In this document: in pieces, positions 1-4,794 of the stretch
How positions within the stretch are numbered: position 1 is the first letter of the stretch
Layout: each line of letters starts with the position of its first letter
NCBI GenBank assembly: GCA_031254955.1
Contig: JAIRTK010000058.1
Coordinates: forward strand, 1 to 7,861
DNA from: Opitutaceae bacterium
GTDB taxonomy: Bacteria > Verrucomicrobiota > Verrucomicrobiia > Opitutales > Opitutaceae
Length of the DNA stretch: 7,861 bases
Reading direction: 5' to 3'
Notes under the pieces: generated by a model
The model's database searches: none
The model's input: the letters and a program-made list of their open reading frames with translations, nothing else
Told to the model about the DNA's origin: nothing
Program-made: the position numbers and the translations under genes

Positions 1-281
1 TGGGGAGCTTGGGCGGGCATGTGTCTTTGGATTTAATGGGCAGCGGCGGCCTCGCGGCGAGGCATGAGGGCAACGCGAAGCAAAGCATGGGAGGCGCGCG
101 CTGGCAAACCCGTGCTTTCGGAAAAATCGCCCGCGGATGCGTTTTTCGAGGCAAAGGCGTGTTTTCCAAGGCAAAGGCCCCCTACTTTTTTGCGATTCGC
201 CTTACTGATGCCGCGTTTTGCGGTTCGTCTCTGTTTTCGATGTCTGATATTTTTTCTTATTCACTGCTGTTACGCGCTGTC
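1..281. other. non-coding stretch, no gene recognised
   Basis: Open frames on both strands here are short and their translations resemble no family I know. They lack credible start signals and overlap repeat sequence further right. Small features visible are a 7-bp palindromic stem (GCCTCGC, single-base loop, GCGAGGC) near 50-64 and a repeated GGCAAAGGC near 152-180. An A+T-richer patch with T-runs lies around 226-262 and could belong to the control region or end of a gene outside the window. No tRNA or other RNA gene was recognised. Confidence 0.5.
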
Positions 282-283
282 GT

Positions 284-414
284 CGTAGCGCAGGTTGTCA
301 GGCTTCCTGTCAGGTTTCCCGCTTCGCTCGGAACCCAACCTGCCGAACATGCAACGCTTGCGTGGAATGCAGCAGACTTGGAAGGATGAAGCAGACTTGG
401 AAGTCTGCGCTACG
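284..414. repeat. GTAG-headed inverted hairpin pair 1
   Basis: The left end CGTAGCGCAG (284-293) is matched exactly in inverse at the right end, CTGCGCTACG (405-414), so both ends begin with CGTAG when read inward. The right unit contains a perfect 8-bp stem with a two-base loop (391-408, GCAGACTT-GG-AAGTCTGC). The 14-mer AGCAGACTTGGAAG also occurs twice in direct orientation, at 371-384 and 390-403, a 19-bp period. The left unit has only weak internal symmetry (CAGG-CTT-CCTG). A GTAG tetranucleotide beside a palindrome is the hallmark of REP elements linked to REP-associated tyrosine transposases; assigning this copy to that class is inference. Confidence 0.6.
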
Positions 415-477
415 GCCGAGGCAACGCGTCCCATCGGTTACTCAAACCTATCATAATAGGTGCCTTTTTGGAGTGTG

Positions 478-519
478 GCGGCAGAGGGCGACGCCCGGCG
501 ACGCCGCTTTCGGCTGCCG
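478..519. repeat. small GC-rich hairpin repeat
   Basis: CGGCAG at 479-484 is complementary to CTGCCG at 514-519. Two direct copies of the nonamer GGCGACGCC lie inside, at 487-495 and 497-505. An alternative stem pairs GCGGC (478-482) with GCCGC (503-507). The block resembles the other palindromic intergenic units in this region but has no GTAG head. The flanking bases 415-477 and 520-654 show nothing further that I can name. Confidence 0.4.
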
Positions 520-654
520 GGAAGAGCTTGGGATGAGCAGCCCTCCTCGCTCTGCGCGGCGCATGCGCGCGCGCTCGATAACACCCTTCGCCAGACTTGT
601 TCGGCCCCTGTTTTTGGCGTGGCTGATACCGCTTCCCAATGGAAAGCACTCTTT

Positions 655-763
655 TGTAGGGGCGTCGCTTGCGTCGCCCGGCTTGATAACCGTGCGCCAG
701 CAAAGGCCATGCGCTAGCAAAGGCCGTGCTCCAGCAACGGGCTTCGCAAGCGAAGCCCCTACA
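655..763. repeat. GTAG-headed inverted hairpin pair 2
   Basis: The 26-bp left unit (655-680) and right unit (738-763) are inverted copies with 23 of 26 positions identical, and both read TGTAGGGG from the outside inward. The right unit is a perfect hairpin with a 9-bp stem (GGGCTTCGC/GCGAAGCCC) and two-base loop. The left unit has the same stem with one mismatch. The spacer contains a separate 17-bp tandem repeat. The arrangement matches BIME-like pairs of REP sequences. No transposase gene is present in the window, so the pair would be non-autonomous. Confidence 0.75.
691..741. repeat. 17-bp tandem repeat, three copies
   Basis: Three adjoining 17-bp units occupy 691-707, 708-724 and 725-741, with consensus CRTGCKCYAGCAAMGGS. 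Units 1 and 2 differ at two positions (CGTGCGCCAGCAAAGGC against CATGCGCTAGCAAAGGC); the third is more diverged. The array fills most of the spacer of the hairpin pair at 655-763, and its last four bases run into the right hairpin. No gene reads through it. Confidence 0.75.
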
Positions 764-814
764 TGGCTCTGCTTCTAAAGTGTCCTGTTCACTGGGAAAG
801 GGTATGAGGTTACG

Positions 815-953
815 CAAAGGCGGTAGGGAAACCCGGAGAGGCCTCTCCGAGGTCTCCGTCGGGTGGAGAGGGTGGCTTGAATTTTGTGGGGAAATCGGCG
901 CCTAGTCGCCGGGGACTCGCGGAGGCTTCTCCGGGGTTTCCCTGCCGCCTTTG
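815..953. repeat. GTAG-headed inverted hairpin pair 3 (family shared with 4484-4588)
   Basis: Arms 815-834 and 934-953 are inverted copies matching at 19 of 20 positions. GTAG lies at 823-826; the right end carries GCAG instead. A perfect 16-nt palindrome, CGGAGAGGCCTCTCCG, sits at 834-849. The interior shares blocks with the element at 4484-4588, including CTCCGTCGGG, a GAAATCGG motif in the centre and GCGGAGGC near the right arm, so the two are copies of one family. The element ends 25 bp from the stop of the minus-strand DUF5131 gene and could act as a transcription barrier or 3' processing hairpin there. That role is inference. Confidence 0.75.
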
Positions 954-978
954 TCCATTTTTTAAAGCGTCCCGGATT

Positions 979-1788
979 TTATTCCCCCGGCTTCCTCCGG
1001 TAATCCAGCCCCGCCTTTTGGGCCTGGCTGTGCTGCAATCGGCGTTCGATGCGATACACGCGTCCGTCTTTGACAAACAGCGCGCCGGTTTGCTTGAAGG
1101 CGAAGCTGACGTTGGCCCGCTCGCATTGCCCGCGCAACGCCACAAGCCACTCGTAACGGCAGGGCCGCGCCGCCGGGCCGGACTCGCCGCCGGCGATCAC
1201 CTCCTCGATGCCGTCGTCCAGCCACGGGGAAATGTCCATCGCCGTCAGGAGCGGCTCGTGGATGATGATTTTGTGCCTGAGCGGGCAGCGTTTGAAAAGC
1301 GGCAGCCGAAAGTCCGCCTGCCGCTGGCTTTCGCAAGTCGCGCCGACGGTCACATTATCGTAGCCGTCGCCCCAGTCGGGCGGCAGGCAGTCCGTGAGGC
1401 GTTCGATGCGCTTGGTCAAAAAAAGGAAATGACAGTCGGCGCGCTCGCGCATCACCGTCCACGCCTCCCGGCGCCAGTCGTCGCAGCGCGGGTGCAGGAA
1501 ATCGGAGGTGAAACAGGTGTAGAAAAACGAGCCGGGTGGAAACACGTAGGCGCCGGCCTTGTTTCGCCGGACGGGCAGGAGAAAGTCGCGTGTCTTGCGG
1601 ATGGCGGTGCTGTCGATGCCGTGCTGGGCGTCGCGGCGAAAGACGTAGCAGTGCAGGCATCCTTCGCTGTGCCGGGTGCAGCCGTGCCAGAGGTTCCAGA
1701 GCGCCGTCCGCGGCGGGCGCCGGGGCGCCGGAAGCGGGTCGCCGTCATCAGGGGCGTCGTCGTCAAACAAGAGGTATTGTCCGGTCAT
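979..1788 (-). CDS. DUF5131 (Gp37/Gp68) family three-cysteine protein
   Basis: The 269-residue product resembles the phage Gp37/Gp68-like DUF5131 family, whose biochemical role is not established. The signature is an N-terminal WNLWHGCTRHSEGCLHCY segment (about residues 31-48) with Cys37, Cys44 and Cys47 in a C-x6-C-x2-C pattern. Family members carry this in place of the canonical radical-SAM CxxxCxxC, and it suggests an iron-sulfur cluster. Other family marks are FLTKR (123-127), HEPLL (177-181), the GGESGP loop (200-205) and FKQTG (231-235). The length is normal and the gene looks intact. The ATG at 1788 is chosen because two nearby upstream ATGs are out of frame. It lies 63 bp downstream of acpS on the same strand and may be its last co-transcribed partner. 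I see no neighbouring TcmP-type partner gene, which often accompanies this family. Confidence 0.85.
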   Translation of the reverse strand: MTGQYLLFDDDAPDDGDPLPAPRRPPRTALWNLWHGCTRHSEGCLHCYVFRRDAQHGIDSTAIRKTRDFLLPVRRNKAGAYVFPPGSFFYTCFTSDFLHPRCDDWRREAWTVMRERADCHFLFLTKRIERLTDCLPPDWGDGYDNVTVGATCESQRQADFRLPLFKRCPLRHKIIIHEPLLTAMDISPWLDDGIEEVIAGGESGPAARPCRYEWLVALRGQCERANVSFAFKQTGALFVKDGRVYRIERRLQHSQAQKAGLDYRRKPGE

Positions 1789-1851
1789 GGGTTTGTTCCG
1801 GTCATGTCATGGAAACGGGGAGTCAGCCAAGTCCGCGCGCCCCGCCCGCCG

Positions 1852-2316
1852 TCAAGACACCTCGCGCACGAGCGCCGCAACGGCCAGCGCGGCGGTGTCC
1901 GTGTGCGACAGCGTGAGCAGGACGCGCGTCGCACCGGCGCGGCGAAGCAGCGCCTCGCCAGCCGCGTCGAGCCGGACCAGCGGCTCGTGGCGCGCGCCGT
2001 GATACACCGATACCGAATGCCAGCCAAGCTCCGCCCCGATGCCGGTGGCGAATGCCTTCGCCACCGCCTCCTTCGCGGCGAAGCGGGCCGCGAGGTGCTG
2101 GTGCGGATGTTTGATGGCGAGGCAGTAGCCGAGTTCCTCGTCCGTGAAGACGCGTCGGAGAAACCGCCCGCCCTGCCGTTCGTGCACGCCGCGAATGCGG
2201 TCAATGTCCACAAGGTCCGCCCCGATCCCGACAAGAAGGCCGCCGGGCGGGAGGGAAGGCGCGGGGGTGTGCGCGGGGCTTGGAGTGGCGATTGGCGCGG
2301 CGATTGGCGCGGACAT
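1852..2316 (-). CDS. acpS: holo-[acyl-carrier-protein] synthase
   Basis: AcpS transfers 4'-phosphopantetheine from coenzyme A to the active-site serine of apo-ACP, switching on fatty-acid synthesis in the cytoplasm. The 154-residue product has the family motifs in order: GIGADLVDIDRI (30-41) with the metal-binding Asp34, FTDEEL (57-62), LAARFAAKEAVAKAF (75-89) with Glu83, and LTLSHTDTAALAVA (134-147). The core is of normal size, but about 27 Pro/Ala-rich residues precede it, making it longer than the usual 120-130. No ATG, GTG or TTG codon lies nearer the core, so the ATG at 2316 is the best start. It follows pdxJ after a 124-bp gap filled by a long hairpin, the same order (pdxJ then acpS) known in many Proteobacteria. 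No strong ribosome-binding site is seen; a GAGAAAG lies about 14 bases upstream. Confidence 0.93.
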   Translation of the reverse strand: MSAPIAAPIATPSPAHTPAPSLPPGGLLVGIGADLVDIDRIRGVHERQGGRFLRRVFTDEELGYCLAIKHPHQHLAARFAAKEAVAKAFATGIGAELGWHSVSVYHGARHEPLVRLDAAGEALLRRAGATRVLLTLSHTDTAALAVAALVREVS

Positions 2317-2330
2317 GATTGGTTCAGTTT

Positions 2331-2430
2331 CTTTCTCTTTATTCTTTATTCTTTATCTTTCCTCTTTCTTTTCGGGCGGCTCCGGCGGCTTCAAAAAGAG
2401 AAAGAGGAAAGATAAAGAATAAAGAGAAAG
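2331..2430. repeat. long purine/pyrimidine hairpin between pdxJ and acpS
   Basis: A perfect 22-bp inverted repeat pairs 2348-2369 with 2399-2420. It is extended by a further 10 bp (2331-2340 with 2421-2430) after a 7-base ATTCTTT bulge at 2341-2347, which is a duplication of its neighbour. One arm is all pyrimidine or A, the other purine-rich, built of loose GAGAAA/GATAAA/GAATAAA units, and the loop (2370-2398, 29 nt) is GC-rich. It begins 10 bases after the pdxJ stop and ends 14 bases before the acpS ATG, so in a pdxJ-acpS transcript it would form a stable stem. It could attenuate acpS, or hide the purine-rich stretch that might serve as its ribosome-binding site. The regulatory role is inference. 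Confidence 0.8.
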
Positions 2431-2440
2431 ATGGAATGGG

Positions 2441-3187
2441 TTAGCCGTTCATCCGCCTCTTCATTTCCCTCACAGCCTCGTCGATGCCGGCAAAGAGCGC
2501 GCGGCTGATGATGCTGTGGCCGATGTTGAGTTCGCGCAGGTGCGGGAGCGCGCGCACCTCGGCGATGTTGACGTAGTTGATGCCGTGGCCGGCATTGACG
2601 GCGAGGCCGCGCTCATGCGCGAGCGCCGCTCCGGCGGCGAGGCGCCGGTATTCGGCGGCGCGGGCGCGCGCGTCGTGATACGCGTTGGCGTAGGCGCCGG
2701 TGTGCAGCTCGACCCACGGGGCGCGGAGTTTCGCGGCGAGTTCGATCTGCGCGGGGTCGGGGTCGATGAAAAGGCTCGTGCTGATGCCCGCTGTATTCAT
2801 CGCCTCGATACACGCGGCCACGCGGTCGCGCCCGCCGGCGACATCAAGCCCGCCCTCGGTCGTGACTTCCTCGCGGCTTTCGGGCACGAGGCAGACGGAT
2901 TCGGGGCGGAGCCGCAGGGCGAACTCCGTCATCGCGGGCGTGCAGGCCATTTCGAGGTTGAGCCGTGTCGCGATGGTTTCGCGCAAACGCCACACGTCGC
3001 GCTCCTGGATGTGGCGGCGGTCCTCGCGCAGGTGCACGGTGATGCCGTCCGCCCCCGCGCGCTCCGCCATGACCGCGAGCAGGACGGGATCAGGCTCCAC
3101 GCCGCCGCCGGTCGTCGCGGCTGCCCGCCGGTAACGCGCCTGCCGCACGGTGGCGCAGTGGTCGATGTTGACTCCGAGCAGAATCAT
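2441..3187 (-). CDS. pdxJ: pyridoxine 5'-phosphate synthase
   Basis: PdxJ condenses 1-deoxy-D-xylulose 5-phosphate with 3-amino-2-oxopropyl phosphate to give pyridoxine 5'-phosphate, the last ring-forming step of DXP-dependent vitamin B6 synthesis. The 248-residue cytoplasmic TIM-barrel protein is of family length. Visible signatures are LGVNIDH (4-10), [14 protein letters not shown] (47-60) with His52, NLEMA (77-81) with Glu79, CLVPE (99-103), [10 protein letters not shown] (107-116), ELHTGAYA (160-167), VNAGHGINY (197-205) with His201, and ELNIGHSII (219-227). His52, Glu79 and His201 match the E. coli catalytic His/Glu/His set. A short Ala/Gly insertion sits near residues 22-30. The ATG at 3187 begins the family N-terminus exactly; the frame stays open far upstream only because of antisense sequence. 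It heads the minus-strand cluster with acpS. Confidence 0.96.
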   Translation of the reverse strand: MILLGVNIDHCATVRQARYRRAAATTGGGVEPDPVLLAVMAERAGADGITVHLREDRRHIQERDVWRLRETIATRLNLEMACTPAMTEFALRLRPESVCLVPESREEVTTEGGLDVAGGRDRVAACIEAMNTAGISTSLFIDPDPAQIELAAKLRAPWVELHTGAYANAYHDARARAAEYRRLAAGAALAHERGLAVNAGHGINYVNIAEVRALPHLRELNIGHSIISRALFAGIDEAVREMKRRMNG

Positions 3188-3310
3188 GCCGCCAGCACAC
3201 AGCAACGCCGCCCGCGTGAAAACAGGAAAAACGCGCGCGCCCGGAAATTCTCCCTGACGCGGGCCGCGCGGTCGTGCAACGTGGGCGCCTTTCCTGTTTC
3301 CAGTTTTCAC
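3188..3310. promoter_or_regulatory. divergent intergenic region with imperfect inverted repeat
   Basis: These 123 bp separate the divergent pdxJ and VC0807-like starts and must hold the control signals of at least one of them. An imperfect inverted repeat is visible. GTGAAAAC (3216-3223) followed by AGGAAAAA is mirrored by a segment at 3284-3310 containing GGCGCC, TTTCCTG and GTTTTCAC. The right arm ends one base before the plus-strand ATG, so a bound protein or an RNA stem could affect that start. I could not pick convincing -35/-10 boxes, and no Shine-Dalgarno sequence precedes the ATG at 3311. Confidence 0.45.
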
Positions 3311-4240
3311 ATGCCAACGCCTTCCGACCAGCCAGCCACCAACGATGCCGCCCAGAGTGGAAGCGGCGCCCCGCCGCTTGCCCCAAGCGGCAAGATGCCG
3401 TTTCCACTTCCCGCTGACGCCAGCGGTGCCGGCAGCGCCGCCGCCACTACCGCTGACGCCAGCGCCGCCGCCGCCGACACCGCCACTGTCGCTGCCGACA
3501 CCGCTGCCGCTGCCGCCGCCGCCGCCGCCACCACCGCCACCGCTGCCGCCGCGCCCAGACGCGAAAATCTGTTGCTCAACATCATTTGCAACATCGCCGT
3601 GCCGTCGCTGATCCTGATGAAATTCAGCTCGGAACGCTGGCTCGGCCCGATCTGGGGCCTCGTCATCGCGCTGGCGTTTCCGACCGGCTACGGACTCTGG
3701 GATTTCGCGCGCAGACGGCAGGCCAATTTCATCTCCATCATCGGATTCGCGAGCGTGCTGCTCACGGGAGGATTCGGGCTGATGAAACTCGACGGCTTCT
3801 GGTTTGCGGTCAAGGAGGCGTCCGTCCCCTCCGTGATCGGCCTGTTTGTGCTGTTGTCCGCGCGCACCAAACGCCCGCTGGTGAAAACCATCATCTACAA
3901 CGACCAGGTGCTCGACACCGCGCGCGTGGACACGGCGCTGGCGGCGCGCGGATGCCAGCGCGATTTCGAAAACCTGCTCGCCCGCTCCAGCCGCGCGCTG
4001 GCGGGCACGTTTCTGGTCAGCGCGATCCTGAACTTCGGACTCGCGCGCCACCTCCTGAAAAGCCCGCCCGGCACGGAGGCGTTCAACGCGGAACTCGGCC
4101 GGATGAACATCTGGAGCTGGCCCGTCATCGTGCTGCCCAGCATGGTCATGCTGATGTTCGTGCTGTGGAAACTCATCGGCGGCATCCAGCGCCTGACCGG
4201 CCTGGAGCAGGAGCAGATTTTCCGCGGCGGCAAAAAATAA
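3311..4240 (+). CDS. VC0807-like multi-span membrane protein
   Basis: The 309-residue protein has a hydrophobic core from about residue 86, with segments near 87-105, 112-130, 139-158, 166-183, 230-247 and 268-290. The core resembles the uncharacterised VC0807 family: [16 protein letters not shown], then [17 protein letters not shown], then [15 protein letters not shown] and [13 protein letters not shown]. No substrate or reaction is known to me. Residues 33-83 are almost entirely Ala, Thr, Asp and Ser, encoded by GCC/ACC-type trinucleotide repeats. The ATG at 3311 is the first in frame near the divergent promoter region. An alternative ATG at 3395 (Met29) would still include the Ala-rich part, so the true start is uncertain. 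It is monocistronic as far as seen and divergent from pdxJ. Confidence 0.75.
   Translation: MPTPSDQPATNDAAQSGSGAPPLAPSGKMPFPLPADASGAGSAAATTADASAAAADTATVAADTAAAAAAAAATTATAAAAPRRENLLLNIICNIAVPSLILMKFSSERWLGPIWGLVIALAFPTGYGLWDFARRRQANFISIIGFASVLLTGGFGLMKLDGFWFAVKEASVPSVIGLFVLLSARTKRPLVKTIIYNDQVLDTARVDTALAARGCQRDFENLLARSSRALAGTFLVSAILNFGLARHLLKSPPGTEAFNAELGRMNIWSWPVIVLPSMVMLMFVLWKLIGGIQRLTGLEQEQIFRGGKK
3411..3560 (+). repeat. in-gene trinucleotide/Ala microsatellite
   Basis: This stretch is dominated by GCC, GCT and ACC triplets, with a run of GCC units around 3508-3528. The 15-mer CCGCTGACGCCAGCG occurs directly repeated at 3411-3425 and 3450-3464, a 39-bp (13-codon) period. It encodes the Ala/Thr/Asp-rich region of the membrane protein. 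Replication slippage in whole codons would change the linker length without breaking the frame. Confidence 0.7.
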
Positions 4241-4310
4241 ACGCGCGCCCAAACACCCGCGCGGACAGCGCCCGCCCCAAAGAGCGAAGTTTTAATCAGC
4301 CCCCCTCCCT

Positions 4311-4388
4311 TTAATCGTTCTCTTTCTCGTTCTCGTTCTCTTTCTCTTTCTCGGTCTCTTTCGCGTTCGCGTTCTCGTTCTCTCTTCC
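4311..4388. repeat. hexanucleotide array, left (pyrimidine-rich)
   Basis: Thirteen successive 6-base units fill the stretch without a break in phase. One TTAATC is followed by units fitting KTTCTC (GTTCTC or TTTCTC) with occasional variants such as GGTCTC and GTTCGC. Read on the minus strand the units are GAGAAC, GAGAAA and GATTAA. Six bases is two codons, so any frame encodes a dipeptide repeat (Arg-Glu on the minus strand), but no gene is credible here. It starts 70 bp after the VC0807-like stop. Nothing clear lies in 4241-4310 beyond a weak 6-bp GC stem. Confidence 0.85.
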
Positions 4389-4434
4389 GTGCCATTTTGA
4401 AAAAAGCCGCGCTCAAAAGAACGATTAAGAGTTA

Positions 4435-4637
4435 CTATCTGATGATATTACGCGGACCGGCGCAGTGCAGGCGCGGCAGCGCCGGTAGGGAGGCCTCTCC
4501 GAGGCCTCCGTCGGGCGGGGCTGGCGGTTTGGATTTTCATGGAGAAATCGGGGTGTTTTCGCGGAGGCCTCGGAGAGGCCTCCCTACCTTGGGCGGATTG
4601 CGTTGGAAGGTTCAAAAGGACTCCTCCGCGCAACCTC
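4435..4637. mobile_element. possible 203-bp non-autonomous insertion carrying a GTAG hairpin pair
   Basis: This block interrupts the right hexanucleotide array and is bordered by AGTTA at 4430-4434 and again at 4638-4642. Removing the block with one AGTTA restores a continuous array, passing from GATTAA through GAGTTAA to GATCAA and GAGAAC. The block is symmetric: its midpoint, 4536, is exactly the midpoint of the inverted pair at 4484-4588, leaving 49 bp on each side. Near its ends TTACGCGGA (4448-4456) is nearly the inverse of TCCGCGCAA (4625-4633). It encodes no protein. Interpretation as an insertion with a 5-bp target duplication is inference; 5 bp alone could match by chance. Confidence 0.4.
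4484..4588. repeat. GTAG-headed inverted hairpin pair 4
   Basis: A perfect 27-bp inverted repeat pairs 4484-4510 with 4562-4588, and both arms read GGTAGGG from the outside in. Each arm is itself a hairpin with an 8-bp stem (GGAGGCCT and AGGCCTCC) around a 5-base loop. The 51-bp centre shares the CGTCGGG and GAAATCGG motifs with the element at 815-953. This is the best-preserved of the four pairs, and identical arms suggest recent spread or gene conversion. Confidence 0.85.
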
Positions 4638-4794
4638 AGTTAAGATCAAGAGAACGATTAAGATTAAGAGAACGAGAACGATTAAAAGAACGATTAAGAA
4701 AACGAAAACGGGAACGATTAGGCATTGCCCTCCGCGAATTTTGGTCGAAAAACCCGGCCCGCCTGCCATCATCCGCCTCCTGCCTTACGCCATC

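Larger units (their letters stand above)
4417..4723. repeat. hexanucleotide array, right (purine-rich), interrupted
   Basis: Units AAGAAC, GATTAA and GAGTTA occupy 4417-4434. The array resumes around 4640 and continues to 4723 with GATCAA, GAGAAC, GATTAA, GAAAAC and GGGAAC units in register. These are the same units as the 4311-4388 array in opposite orientation, so the two arrays form inverted arms; GAACGATTAA, for example, recurs four times here and its inverse starts the left array. The 203-bp gap between the two parts contains the GTAG hairpin pair at 4484-4588. Read as protein it gives a Lys/Arg/Thr/Ile repeat that open-frame extension would wrongly add to the next gene. Confidence 0.8.

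Noticed and set aside
9..817. Small open frames on both strands of the first 0.8 kb
   Set aside because: They cross the GTAG hairpins and the 17-bp tandem repeat, overlap each other on both strands, and resemble no protein family.
877..2415. 512-codon open frame on the plus strand
   Set aside because: It lies antisense to the DUF5131 and acpS genes, both of which show clear family motifs. Its translation has no recognisable domain and runs into the hairpin at 2331-2430.
3188..4252. N-terminal extension of pdxJ of about 355 codons on the minus strand
   Set aside because: The added part is antisense to the membrane protein, with a Gly/Ser run produced by the GCC microsatellite. The PdxJ family N-terminus fits the ATG at 3187.
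4242..4263. Rho-independent terminator after the VC0807-like gene
   Set aside because: The stem is only 6 bp (CGCGCG) with a 10-base loop and no following T-run.
4311..4723. CRISPR array
   Set aside because: The repeats are contiguous hexamers without unique spacers, and there are no cas genes nearby.
4603..4794. 64-codon extension of the CNNM protein upstream of 4795
   Set aside because: It translates the purine-rich hexanucleotide array into a Lys/Arg/Thr/Ile repeat. The family N-terminus is the membrane helix beginning at the ATG at 4795.
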